DNA of 64,000 bases from Diphasiastrum complanatum (GCA_029204225.1 CM055097.1:28943192-29007191); one strand, 5' to 3'. Positions 12,401-23,288 are shown, counted from the stretch's first letter. Numbers and translations: made by a program. The notes: generated by a model not told the origin, from the letters alone.

Positions 12401-13675
12401 TTTTTTTTCCCTCTCTTCACACGTGAGAGGGTCCCCCACGTGGGCTTGCATGCTTTGAATGTCATTCATGCAAGTCACAATCTTTTCTAGATTTTATAAG
12501 AATATTTTATTTTAGGATTTTACATAAAATATATTTTTTAATATGATGGAACATAAAAAAATCAATTCAAAGATCATTATGGTAGTATTCAATTGTTAAA
12601 ACTAGTTTTATATTGTTATAAATTTTATTTTTCTTGAGATTTGACATACAAGACAAAATTATGAGATAAGAAATAGTACATATTATTATTAAACAAGTAG
12701 TTTGACAAGTTTTTTAAGATTTTATGACATAATATTATGTCAAATCGGTGATGTCATAAAACATTTAGTTTATTAATAATCTAGGTGTCATAGATTTGAT
12801 ATAATTTGATGACATAATTATATGGTCAAATACATTTTTTTTGCTTTTGTCATGTGGCCTCTTAAATGGTTGCATGGGGTCATTTAGATTCATGATCAAA
12901 AGCATTTTGCTATATTGAGGACCTTAGTGATATGTGACCTATATGATATATCTTTTTTATTGTTGGTGTGTGACCTATATAACCTTATACGAAATCATAG
13001 TAATTAGTTAAAATATCATTTAGCATTGTAATAAAGATGTTGATCAATGGTGTGCTATCTAGTATATGATTGATTGAGATTGTCTAATTGCTCGTCTTTT
13101 CTTTTCGATTCGAGGAACATCATCTTGCATACAAAGCAACCATAGATAGAAAGGGCGAATGCATATTGCTCGTCATGAGATACCATGGCACACTAGGCCA
13201 ATCCAAAGAGATTTATTCCTAACTAACTCGAGCCAAGTATTAACTAATCAAATGAGTGATTGAGTGGGCAATGAATCAATCGAGTATATGACTGATTGTT
13301 TGATTTTGATCATTCCATCTTAAAAGAAAGATTGAGTGAGATCATCACTCATCTTGGACAAGAGTTCAAACTGAAAACTTCGAACATTGACTGCTATGTG
13401 GTCTTTAAATTAGTTGAGATAGGCCTACGCGCACTATCTATTGATGTCTAACATTTGTCAGTATGAACCTCATTTTGATTGCTTGTCATGTGTTGTCTCA
13501 CCCAAGCAATTTTCTTGATAGCAATGTTACTAGAATATTAGACTTACATTAAGTATAAATAGTATATACATGGATTGGATGTTGGCATGTCTTTAACAAA
13601 TTTTATTATATTTGTCCAGTTCATACAATCTCATAATGATTACTTATGATGTGGTATAGAGTAGCTGGCTACAAT
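12401..13675. other. AT-rich stretch without recognisable gene
   Basis: Poly-A/T-rich between the subterminal motifs and the first CACTA exons. No family match on either strand. Confidence 0.4.
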
Positions 13676-14460
13676 GTGTATATGTCATCAACGATGTCAT
13701 CATCATCAGATAGCGATTCATCTCATGATCGCAACAGCAGGTATGTATTGTTATTGATATTGACATCATTTGTACTTTATTTTTTATTTGAATATGAGTG
13801 TATAATTTTTCTTGCAAATTTATTCTTACAATGACATTTGATTGGAATTATGAATTCTAGAGAAATTATCGTACCTCCACGTGATTTAGAGAAAAAAAAA
13901 AATTGAGCTCTATCACAGAAAAAATGAGCAAGCAAGACTAAAGTACAATGAACAACTATTGACTGGTTCATCTTCAAGCTCTTCCATCAGTCGATGTAGG
14001 CCGCCTATTGATCCATCACATGTATGTATATTGATTTATGTAATAATTTTTTTATTTGTAATAGTGATGTACTCCGATTTGCTTGAGGATTGTGATATAG
14101 TATATTGCTCTTTGGAAAGCCAAGGCACCACTCCATCACAAATGAAGGTTGCAAATGCACTAAATGTACAAAGACTATTTTGTCAATTTTTGTCACATGT
14201 TACAATTCGTCACATGTTAGAATTTGTCAATTTTCACTTGAATGACACTAAAAGAATTTGTGCAATTTGCAATTGGATTATTGGACCAGTTTCAACCAGA
14301 ATATAATGAGAGGATACCATGTACATGCACACAATGCAAAGGCATTAAGATTTGGACAAAGAGGATTGTCAACGATCATAGTTGGGCCAATGGAGTGCAC
14401 ATAGAGAATCCAAGAGTGCGAGATATAAACTCTTTAAAGTGTTCTTTGGAAATGCTTTAA
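13676..14460 (+). pseudogene. CACTA tnp2 N-terminal exons (transposase-associated domain)
   Basis: Small exons with clear donors occur at about 13676-13741 (GTATGT) and 13861-14026 (GTATGT). The last block (about 14089-14460) contains 'LKEFVQFAIGLLDQ', 'RIPCTCTQCKGIKIW' and 'VNDHSWANGV'. These match the transposase-associated domain at the start of plant CACTA transposases, pattern G..EF..FA......I.CPC..C.......V..HL...G. The rest of the protein is separated from it by a repeat and a SET-like insert and resumes at 16381. Frames shift between blocks. Confidence 0.65.
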
Positions 14461-14539
14461 TCTTTGACCATTATGACACTTCAAGTATAGTAGTTTGGCC
14501 AATAAATATTGAGCGATAGGATGAGTGCCACGATACTTT

Positions 14540-14713
14540 GAAGTTAATCTCTCACTTGCTTCTAAGAGAAAAAATCCAAATAGAATGATTAAATGAAGTT
14601 AATCTCTCACTTACTTCTAAAAGGAAAAATCCAAATAGAATGATTAGATGAAGTTAATCTCTCACTTGCTTCTAAAAGAAAAAATCCAAATAAAATGATT
14701 AGATGTAGTTAAT
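14540..14713. repeat. 55-bp tandem repeat, three copies
   Basis: Units starting GAAGTTAATCTCTCACTT at 14540, 14595 and 14650 are nearly identical over 55 bp. A partial fourth starts at 14705. Confidence 0.95.
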
Positions 14714-14754
14714 CTTGATTTCCATATCCAATCACCCATAATAGACTCATTCAC

Positions 14755-14758
<4 letters not shown>

Positions 14759-14842
<84 letters not shown>

Positions 14843-15040
14843 ATGAAAGAGTTAAAGGTAACCAACACTCCCAATTCTAGGAAGGTGTGTAGCCCTTGTT
14901 TTCTTCCATTAAAGATGTGGTTCAAATGTTTTTTGTAGGAATATGAGTTCCGCAAAAAAGTCCAAATGCCGCAGGGAGGGAGCATGTGATGACATTCTGG
15001 AGTAGGATATAATTGTGTGGTTCGGGAGTTTTAATTAGCA
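14759..15040 (-). repeat. Stray satellite unit with (GA)n tract
   Basis: (GA)n at 14759-14840, followed by sequence that is the reverse complement of one unit of the array at 43.0-46.3 kb: GTTAAAGGTAACCAACACTC, CTAGGAAGGTGTGTAGCC, GGAGGGAGCATGTG. So one monomer of that array lies 28 kb away, inside the CACTA region. Confidence 0.85.
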
Positions 15041-15059
15041 CTCTGTAATGTTCTCTTTG

Positions 15060-15957
15060 TTTTTCTCTTCATGTATCACATGAATATTGATTTTGGATTA
15101 TCATTGGCCTTAGATGATGCTCTTGTTGTTGATGACCCCTTGCATGATATAATTAGTTCATCAATGCCTTGTGATTCAATCCATGTCTCCAAATCTCTAT
15201 AACGTTCTTACCACCCAACCACACCTATCCTAGATGTTGCACATGAGTCCTCCACGATACTCCACGTGGATTCCACAAACTTGACCACCCCTTTAAAAAA
15301 GAGAACACATCTTGGATGTATTATGACTACTTTGAAAGATAATTGCAAATTACTACACACTGTTGATGTGTCAAAAGACATTCTAGGTCCTTTGTCTGAC
15401 CTTCCTCTTCCACCTAGCTTGCAACCATTAGTAAAAACTTTCATTGGAAGTAGATATTCGTGTTGGCCACTCCAATCACCATTACCATTAAATGGAACGC
15501 CATTTACGTATTGGGGTCGAATGTACATGATCATGCCTAGTGAACACTGCCATATGTAGGACCTCAATACAATTGGGGTGATTGGCATGCTTTTTGTTGT
15601 CACCAATGGAGAATGCAAGTATATGGCTTGAATTCAAATGCTTGTTCTTTAGAGAAGCAGTGCATGCAAGGAGGCAACATCTCAAGGGCAAATCGTACAT
15701 ACATTGATGGACGCCCAGATGTGCATGGAAACATTGTTGCATATATAAAAAGTTCCGTTGGCCACCCTCTATTGACAAATTGTGATATTGAAGAATGCAC
15801 CAATGGAAAAGAAGAATATTTTACTAGGAATGTAAAGGGCACTTATGTAATGGTCTGTGCCACTAGATCTATCAAGTTTGGGGAGAAATTGTTCATCAAG
15901 TATAGTTTCAACCGTCCTCTACCCAAATGTTTGCAAAAGATAATAAGTCAAATGTGA
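15060..15957 (+). pseudogene. SET-domain-like gene fragment inside CACTA region
   Basis: The downstream block (15613-15957) reads 'YIDGRPDVHGNIVAYIKSS', then 'TNCDIEE', then 'VMVCATRSIKFGEKLFIKY'. This follows the C-terminal SET-domain pattern (GN.A..IN....PNC.......VFA.RDI..GEEL..DY), as in protein lysine methyltransferases. The upstream block (about 15200-15560) gives 'VKTFIGSRYSCWPLQSPLP' and 'TPFTYWGRMYMIMP', probably the same protein in another frame. The catalytic NHSC box is altered (IKSSVGHPLLTNC). It sits between the N-terminal and core exons of the CACTA transposase, so it is either a captured host gene piece or a separate insertion. Confidence 0.5.
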
Positions 15958-16267
15958 GGATTTAAATTTTGTTGATATGCAAAGATGTATAATTCATGCA
16001 TCTTGATTGTATTTGGTTTGTGTCATTAAATATGTCAAATATTAGGAGCATTATTCGTCAAGCATTATTCATCATTTGCCTAGATGTTTACATAAAATAA
16101 TAAGTGAAAGCTAATGAATGTGAAATTCATAAATATTTAAATATGTAGAAGCGTGCAATTCTTTGAGTTCATTAAAATGTTAACAAGTTGAAAAGAAAAA
16201 TGGTCTAATAGATACATTGGTATGTTCATACTTTTTAAACAAAGAGGTACTTTATATTCATATGCAA

Positions 16268-16328
16268 AATTTAGATCTATCAAGTATTGGGAGGAAATGT
16301 TTATCAAGCATTGTTTCAGCCTACTTTT
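16268..16328 (+). repeat. Partial duplicate of the SET-like exon end
   Basis: TAGATCTATCAAGTATTGGG followed by GAGGAAATGTTTATCAAGCA is a diverged second copy of the sequence near 15865-15925, which encodes 'RSIKFGEKLFIKYSF'. Confidence 0.7.
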
Positions 16329-16380
16329 TGTTATTTTGGTATACAGGATTCTTCATCCTCATTTAGTGTTGGAGACAATA

Positions 16381-16850
16381 ATCCTCGTAATGGTCGACGT
16401 AGACAACGAATGCAATACAACGGTCCTCATATAAAGCAATTACCTCGTCGTCTACATCAAGGCTTAAAAGAGACGATGAAAATTAATGAGCGCATTAATC
16501 AAGAGACTAATGCATCTGAATCTAGCTCATCTAGATCTACTTCTTTGCAAACAAGTTCCAATGATGAAAATGATCTTCCAATGAATGATGAATTTGAAGT
16601 CATGGGAGACATGTTGGATGATATGTACGAGAACAATAGTGTAGCTAGACACAATAAACAAGATGAGGAGGCACTTTTGTCTAAAGAAGAAAAGAAATTA
16701 TGAGAAGAATCAAAGACCGCATTGTATTCTGGAGCAAAGACATCTCGTTTGGCGACTTCTCTACTTCTATCAAATCTTCAAGCCAAATATAGATGGAGTG
16801 ACCAAAGCCTCACATCATTATTTGATTAAATTCTTTTTCATCTACTTGTC
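16381..16850 (+). pseudogene. CACTA tnp2, N-terminal core segment
   Basis: After an acidic Ser-rich stretch ('NDEFEVMGDMLDDMYE') comes 'EESKTALYSGAKTSR', then 'ATSLLLSNLQAKYRWSDQSL'. The family reads E..PLYPG..K.S.L....RL..LK...GWSDKSF, so the assignment is firm. One stop separates the two parts and another follows the WSDQS box. The next part of tnp2 begins at 17643, after a roughly 0.8-kb interruption. Confidence 0.75.
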
Positions 16851-16928
16851 ATTTTTGCTTTGAAACAAAATTTACTCTTTGGACATCTAGTGATAATTTT
16901 TTTACTATGACTTCTTTTGTCACATTAG

Positions 16929-16954
16929 GGCCCTTTTTGAGCTCAAAAAGGGCC
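16929..16954. repeat. Perfect 26-bp palindrome
   Basis: GGCCCTTTTTGAG followed directly by its reverse complement CTCAAAAAGGGCC, with no spacer. Confidence 0.95.
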
Positions 16955-17104
16955 TCTTCCTTGCCTAAACATGTTTGCTAATTAGGATTAATTAACTCAT
17001 TAATCATCCTATGTGGCAGTTCACCCTAGGTTTATCATAGGTTAACTTTTATTTTAGTAGGCTTCACTTAGGCCTAACATAATATAGCAAGGACACTTGA
17101 TTTT

Positions 17105-17435
17105 TAATGTAGCCAAAAATTTTAAATCCAATAAAACATCTATTTTTTCAAGCCCTTCAAAATTCATCTTTTTAAGCTTAGAATGAGTGAAAAGGGGGTC
17201 CAATATTTCCTTGGGCCCCCATTTTGAAAAAAAAAATATTGAAAAAGAAAGGGAGGAGGGGGATGGGAGTACATGCCGCCGCGCCCCCCCCCCTCTCCCC
17301 CTCTTTCTTTTTCAAATTTTTTTTTCAAAATGGGGGCCCAAGGAAATATTGGGCCCTCTTTTGACTCATTCTAAGCTTAAAAAGATGAATTTTGAAGGGC
17401 TTGAAAAATGATTATATTGGTATTTAAAATTTATA
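17105..17435. mobile_element. Foldback (hairpin) insertion within tnp2
   Basis: The two arms, about 17105-17270 and 17272-17435, are near-perfect inverted repeats around a GC-rich centre (CCGCCGCG). Landmarks are TTTTTCAAGCCCTTCAAAAT with its complement ATTTTGAAGGGCTTGAAAAA, and GGAAATATTGGGCCC with its counterpart. It has no coding capacity. It lies between the WSDQS and CPKDC parts of tnp2 and has the form of a foldback element or MITE. Target duplications were not identified. Confidence 0.8.
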
Positions 17436-17642
17436 TTTGAGCCTTGTCAAATCATCATTACTATGGGTTGAGCAAGTAGAATTAGAGGAGGGTTACTAGG
17501 AGGGTTAGAATCTGGAGATCTATTTTACACAATTGGATGTGTCATGTCATATGGACCATTCCATCTCAATTGTCACTCTCTTATTGGTACACATGTCATC
17601 ATTAACACTAATTATAATTAGTAGGCCAAAAATGACCCTAAT

Positions 17643-19680
17643 GTGTACAGACTATTGAAAAACAAAATTCTCCTAGAAGGGAATGTCATGCTTGATACAA
17701 GAGATGAGGCACGAAAGATGTTGTCTAATATCGGGATGCACTACAAGCAATATCATGCATGTCCAAAAGATTGTATTTTATATCGAGGAATGTACGAATC
17801 ACTCAAGAATTGTCCCATTTGTGATACTCCTCGATATAGAGATGATTTGCAGGGAGCATCCATTCCATACAAAGTTTTACGACATTTTTCAGTAATTACA
17901 CGATTGCAACGTTTGTTTCGTTGTAAATCTATTGCACAACTTATGGACTAGCATGCACATCATACCTCTACAGATGGATGTGTTCAAAAGAAATTTGTGA
18001 GCTGGATCTTTGCAAGAGACATGAGGATATGGTGGAGATTGTGTGCATATTTGAGAGATATTTTCTGACTTCCATCATGGACTCACAAGTGCATTTATTG
18101 GTGCACTTGGTTGAAGAAGTTTCTATTGATGGTCCAGTGCACACTAGGTATAAGTGGATAGATTTTTTTTGCATGTGTATTTAAACTAAATCAATTGATA
18201 CATGAACTTATTAAATAAAACACCTATTTTTAACCATTTGTAACTTTTTAGATGGATGTTCTTTATGGAAAGATACATGAAAGTCTTAAAAGATTTTGTG
18301 CGTCAAAAAGGCAAGGCCTGAAGATAGCATGTCAGAGGGATGGTTAGTACATGAATCTCTCTTTTAAGTTACTGAAATTTTGCACCAACTACATCCATCT
18401 GCTCCACTATTGTGGCGTGATGAGGAAGCCGAAGAGGTAACTAGTGAAAAACCTCAAGGGTTGGGAAAAGTCCATAGGTTGGCACCCTTCCAACGAGAAA
18501 ACATTTTTACATTCATGCTTTATAACTGTGGAGTTATGGATAAATGATTAGACCTATATGAAGAAGACAAAAAAGAGAGGGCCTTGTCTAGAGAGCGGCA
18601 ACGACAGAATAGAGGTAGACACATGGCCACAAGTTCACATGATCTTGATCCATTGCCCAAGCAATGCATTATAGAGTGGATGCATAACACACTACAAAAA
18701 GCAACAAAAGAGAAACAAAAAGTATCAAACGCAGAATGGGACTTTGCAAGAGGATGCAAATGGAAGGTATTATTCTTTAGATACTTTATTATTAGAACAT
18801 TCTTGTTTATAACAATATTTGTTTAATCATTTTAAAACACCATGTTCATTCACAGTGATTATTTATGAGATTCATGTTTGTCATGTGGCAATGCAAAATG
18901 TATAATGCTATATGGGCTTTTGGTTTCCACTTTCGTGCTGAAAGGATTGATAACAAGAGACGCACACACGATTGTGGTGTAATAGCATCTTTCCAACAAG
19001 AAAGTCAAAGCAGTGTACGAGATCAGAATCCCATCTCAGGAGATATAGAATACGTATGAACTATACAAAATATTTATGATGTTTCATTTGGTGAAAGTGG
19101 ACACTATTTTTTTATCTGATGTGAAATGGTTCAAAGTAGTTTGTAGAGGTCCAAATGCAACCGTAAAATCGAATCCAAGTGGATTTTTTGTGATTGATTC
19201 ATCAAAAATATTGAGCATGGAGTCCTTTGACACATTGATATTGCCTCATCACTATGAGCAGGTGCACATGCTATGCTCTCATGTTTTTCATTTTATTGCA
19301 AGTGACTTCAGTATTTGAGTTTTCGATATGCTCTAAAATAGTGATTTTTGCAAGTGTTTTTTCAACCAGATCGACTAAACAAGATATGGTGGTTTGTAGT
19401 TCAAGTTGAACCACGTTCATGATGAGTATTTGAGGGTGCAAATGTTGAGAATGAAATGGAAAACCTTCATTTTAACTATGAGTTTGAGCTACCTAGAGAT
19501 GTAGTAAATCGTCAAACCATACTTGAAGCATCCACTTCCATAGATGTTGAGAATAGAAATTCTAATAGTCAGGATGATGAAATAATTTTTGAAAGTGAGA
19601 GTGATGATGAAAATCATCTAAGAGGAGATGAATTGCAAGATGTTGTCACTGATGAAATTGATTTTTGTAATTCTGAATAA
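17643..19680 (+). pseudogene. CACTA/EnSpm transposase (tnp2), core and C-terminal exons
   Basis: 'EARKMLSNIGMHYKQYHAC', 'KDCILYRGMYESLKNCPIC' and 'KVLRHFSVITRLQRLF' (17700-17930) match tnp2 closely. A deletion then removes the catalytic core. Sequence resumes in the DUF4218-like part: 'DSQVHLLVHLVEEVSIDGPV' then, across a clean intron (about 18149-18251), 'RWMFFMERYMKVLKDFVR'. Later exons give 'MATSSHDLDPLPKQCIIEW' (to about 18764), 'GVIASFQQESQSS' with 'DQNPISGDIEYV' (18865-19058), 'VKWFKVVCRGPN' and a C-terminal acidic tail ending at 19680. Missing core and several stops make it inactive. Confidence 0.85.
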
Positions 19681-19859
19681 AAATTGATTATTGCAATTCT
19701 GAATGAAATTGATTCTTGCAATGCTTTCAAATGATTGTTATTTAGCCAAATTAGAATCTCATTTATGGTCAAGTAAGTGAAAAGCCATTTCTTTGGAGAT
19801 AATGTCAGTGAAGGTAGATGTACGGCTTCATGTTCCAAGAAAATTCTCATTTTTTAACA

Positions 19860-20200
19860 AATGTTGCAAAGGCTGGAAATCACTAAAAGCATGTGAGTTA
19901 ATGAAATCACCACCACAAACTATGACAAAATCAAGTGTTTCATCATAGTCAATCCCCTTGAATTGAGCATATCCTTTGGCAACTAGTCTTGTTTTATAAT
20001 TGTTCACACTACCATCTTGATTAAGCTTGATCTTAATGACCCATTTGCAAATAGTAACATTTTGTATCTTTGATGGAGGATCAATAATTTTACAAGTATC
20101 TCAAACAATGCATCATATACTCACTTTTCATTGCATCAAATCACTCTCTTGTTGCTACAGTTTCATTCACACTTGAAAAAACATCATCAAACTTAAGGTA
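19860..20200 (-). pseudogene. Ty1/copia reverse transcriptase N-terminal fragment
   Basis: Minus-strand translation reads '[16 protein letters not shown]', then '[18 protein letters not shown]', then '[20 protein letters not shown]' and 'TLDFVIV'. This is the unmistakable start of copia RT (CKWV.K.K...DG...R.KARLVAKG..Q..GIDY.ETF.PV). It contains a stop before FDAMK and ends after FVIV, so the catalytic YVDD region is absent. Confidence 0.9.
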
Positions 20201-20652
20201 GTAATAAGGACACAATCATCAACTTGTAATTGCTTCTCTCTTCTTTGTATTTGAACCTTGATGGTTGCATTTGGGCTTTGATTCCATGTTAAAATCAGAG
20301 GTTATGAACCTCATTTGAATATTAAACATTGAAAAAGCATCGAAGGTTTCACTTATATCTAATAGATATAAAACTAGCACACAATTCAACCTATTTTGCA
20401 TCTAATTGGCAAGGGCTTTTAAACACCAGAATAAAACTAGAAATAATTGATCTCCACATCCTGTCACACACGTGGAAAGTATAGTACTTTGTTCAGATTC
20501 AGATCTATTCATTAGACATAAAAAATATCACATTCATCATTCATCAATTCCTCATTAGCAAACTTGTCAAAATCATCATCTCTTGATAATCTCTCAAAGT
20601 ATGTACAAATGAGCTCTCAATCCATATCAAATGATCTCGGATATGAGATTAG
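20201..20652. other. Unassigned, probably decayed copia sequence
   Basis: No further family match between the copia RT fragment and the left end of the TIR element. Confidence 0.4.
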
Positions 20653-20692
20653 GCATTAGAGGAGTTTTCAATATCAAAAAGACCCTTTGTAA
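20653..20692 (+). repeat. Left terminal inverted repeat
   Basis: GGCATTAGAGGAGTTTTCAA followed by TATCAAAAAGACCCTTTGTA pairs in inverse orientation with 26655-26700. Confidence 0.8.
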
Positions 20693-20764
20693 AGATACTT
20701 TTATTTTTTTCTTTAGTTTCAACCTTCATTAGGCCCAATCAAAATGCACAGATTTGAAATCTAC

Positions 20765-22072
20765 GTAACGTAGTTCAAATTAACCTGAAGCCTTGCCCTA
20801 GCCAGTATACTCAGGATAATTTCTTGTCTAAATCTGTACACCTGGCTTGATGTGTACTCAGGAAGTGTAAACTGCAAAATAGAACATTCATGTATCAGTA
20901 ACGGCCAATAACATCACCAGAATAGAAAACTAATCATGATTCCAAAATAAGAATAAACAGAATTTATTACCTTAGAAATATCAACATCTTGTTGAAGGAT
21001 GAACCACTCAAAAAACAACTTGGCATTGTACAATGTGTACCACCCACAGCTGAATGAATCATTTTGCTGAGGTGACTGCAAAATAATTCAGCACACAAGA
21101 AATCAATTATGAAACAGAATGAATAAGATTAAAAATATTTCATTAGAATACTGATTTCAAAATGTTATTAAGAAAGACAGAGTTTACCTCCAAGCTGACG
21201 ATCTGTCAGTCCACGGAATGGGGAACGTCTGTAGGAATATATTTACTTAGATATGGAATGTATATATCTACCTCCTTATGCATATTTCTCACCGAATTCA
21301 TCTTGACACAAAAACATTTAATAATATTATTTACAGATCTCTTAATAGAGATCATATTTGAACTCCAGTGGTCACTACAAAATAAGATTGAAATTTTCTT
21401 AGTTGCAATTCTAAGAACTATTTTCATTGACAATGCCAATGTTAATGCATAAAACAGCAAGAAGCATTTAATATAACTTACTTCGTATGATAAGGTATGA
21501 GCAGATACTTTGTTGCTGGTGTGAATCCACTTGTCAGACACTGTGACATTGTTCTCCTTGAAGCCCTGAAGCAGGAAGTTACTCTGCACCAGCAACTCAT
21601 TTGATGAATCTCTTGCAATGTCATATTGCAAGAGTGTAAGCCCGGACTCTATCACAAGATCACTGATAGAAGCCCGTTTGTCTTTGAGATCCAGAACTCT
21701 AAAATTAATACTAAAATCAAGTTCATCTAGTCTAAAACAAAAAGGAGTACCAATTTTATCTATAGCATCCGATATGTCTTTCTCAAATTTAAGATAATCA
21801 TCCGAATCTATATATGTACAAAAATTTGGAGGAGGAGGAGGAGGTGGATGTGTAGTATCTACAGCAATTATAGGAGTATCCAAAACAGAGGTAGCTATAT
21901 TTACAGCATTATCAACAGCAGCATTATCTACAATGGATTCTGGGATATGCTTCACAGAATCTGAAGGGTTAGATTTCACTTTCTTAGGATCGCGCTTGGG
22001 GGCTATGTGCTTCCTAGGACGCTTCGCAGAAAGATTAGTCCTATCTACAGGAGTTGGTTTAGGAGCAGCAGG
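20765..22072 (-). pseudogene. Ulp1/C48-type cysteine protease of the TIR element
   Basis: Reading down the minus strand: a Pro/Lys-rich linker with a nuclear-localisation-like 'KRPRKHIAPKRDPKKVK', a Pro7 run, a helical region of about 120 aa ('YIDSDDYLKFEKDISDAID'), then the protease. A frameshift near 21540 lies before 'LLIPYHTNDHW', the catalytic-His motif, which is completed across an intron (about 21375-21481, GTAAGT..TAG). Next is 'CVKMNSV', where Ulp1 has its catalytic Asp in a DS motif (here Asn), then a stop in place of Trp after 'PHSVD'. After a second intron comes the exon with 'QQNDSFSCGWYTLYNAKLFF' (nucleophile Cys). The last exon ends 'YRFRQEIILSILARARLQV' and stops at 20765. Its frame continues directly upstream into the histone-like segment, separated only by TAG at 22073. 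Confidence 0.75.
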
Positions 22073-22471
22073 CTAAGATACATGTAACCTATAGTACCTA
22101 TCCCTCATTCTCATCAGAAGCTGAAAATCTTTGGGCATTATGGTAACCCTCTTGGTATGGATGGCAAGCAAAAAAGAATCCTAAAAAAAAAGGCTAATAT
22201 AATCTTCAACAGCCTCCTGAAGGCACTGAAGAGCACTCGGTGTGAATCTAACGTGCTGTCCGAAATCATTTCTTGTTATCTTCCGGACAGCACGGTAGAA
22301 TGGAGCTCTTGGGATCAACAAAGTTGTTGACCTCTGATACTTGCATATCTCAGAGAGCCACTTGCTGCGGTTGTGCATTCTAGGTCTAGCAGGTGGTGTG
22401 ATGGCAACCACAGGAGATGAGGATGAGCCAGGAGAGAAGAAGTCCCTCCTTGTCTGCTTTCTCCTATCCAT
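22073..22471 (-). pseudogene. CENH3-like histone H3 fold
   Basis: An ATG in good context (GTCCATGG) opens a protein with a tail of about 40 aa and then a full H3 histone fold: 'LSEICKYQRSTTLLI' (alpha-N), 'APFYRAVRKITRNDF' (alpha-1), 'VRFTPSALQCLQEAVEDYIS' (alpha-2), 'DSFLLAIHTKRVTIMPKDFQ' (loop 2 and alpha-3). Loop 1 looks one residue longer than in canonical H3, and the wording LLIP.A.F.R.VR.IT, EDY, DS.L.AIH, KDF is closer to plant centromeric H3 than to canonical H3. The tail lacks the ARTKQTARKS start. A TAG at 22181-22183 falls where CENH3 has Ser (one base from TCG). A second TAG at 22073 follows 'RMRDRYYRLHVS'. There are no introns. It lies head-on in frame with the Ulp1 region, so it is either the N-terminal domain of one fusion protein or a separate captured gene. 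Confidence 0.8.
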
Positions 22472-23288
22472 GGACGTGAATTATGTGATAGCAGACTTGT
22501 GCGTGAAAGTTAGGATGAGAAGGGAGGGATGATAAAGAACTCGTAGAGGACCGCTATGTATGGACAGAATGTACGGTATATCGGACCTATGCGAGCCGAA
22601 TATCAGAGAGAACGATTAGATTTGAGAAAAGATGCACAAGTGCGATATGGGGTGACACGTAGGCAGATGTATCGGACCTGTGCGCATGGAAGACAGTAGG
22701 AGGAATTTCGATTGTGAAGGGCACGCACAAATGCGATATGCGGAGCGAAAAAAAAAAAAAGTGAAATTTTTTTTTATCGAAATTTGTGATTTTATATCGG
22801 GGTTCGCACGTGCGAAAGAACGTCTGGTCACACGTGTGGGAGTTGTACGGACAAATGTGAGAGTGACACATATCACCCTGTCACATTACACGTGTGAGAT
22901 TTGTATGATCGAATGTGAAAGCGACATGTGTTTATGAGCAATCGAATGAACATGCGACACGTGTGCAAGTGTCATCTCACACATGCTTGCGTCTGTTGTC
23001 CAATTGAAAGTAGACACATGTCATAACTCCGTTGACCAAATGTGCAAAAATTTAGTATAAATGGCACAAAAAACCGATTAATTTTTTACCTTTTGCATTC
23101 TCAAAATTTGCGACATATCGCTTTTGTGCGCGCTCATTGCTGTCCGTTTGCTTGCAACTATACCTACTCGCGCACAAGTGCGATATTTTGTATCTGTCTG
23201 CCGTACATATCCATCTTCTACACCATTTTGATAGTTAGTTTTGGTTCAGTTCTCCTGTGCGCACAAGTGTGATATTCACGTTACTGCC
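22472..23288. promoter_or_regulatory. Divergent intergenic region with GCGCACAAGTGCGATAT motif array
   Basis: Between the start of the histone-like gene (-) and gene B (+) lie many related motifs: GCACAAGTGCGATAT (22634), TATCGGACCTGTGCGCA (22669), GCACAAATGCGATATG (22725), TCGCACGTGCGAA (22803), several ACACGTGTG palindromes (22830-22970), GCGCACAAGTGCGATATT (23170) and GCGCACAAGTGTGATATT (23259). They occur in both orientations. This is probably where both genes are controlled, and could be a binding array for an element-encoded protein. Function is inferred only from position and repetition. Confidence 0.6.

Noticed and set aside
21206-21481. The long ORF continuing past 21482, as if the protease were unspliced
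   Set aside because: A consensus donor (GTAAGT) and acceptor (TTTTGTAG) flank a 107-bp insert exactly before the DHW motif. The third copy has the same donor in the matching place.
22181-22471. Histone-like ORF considered as the organism's functional CENH3
   Set aside because: It has an in-frame TAG in alpha-2/loop 2, no introns, and lies inside a TIR element between element genes. A functional host copy is expected elsewhere.
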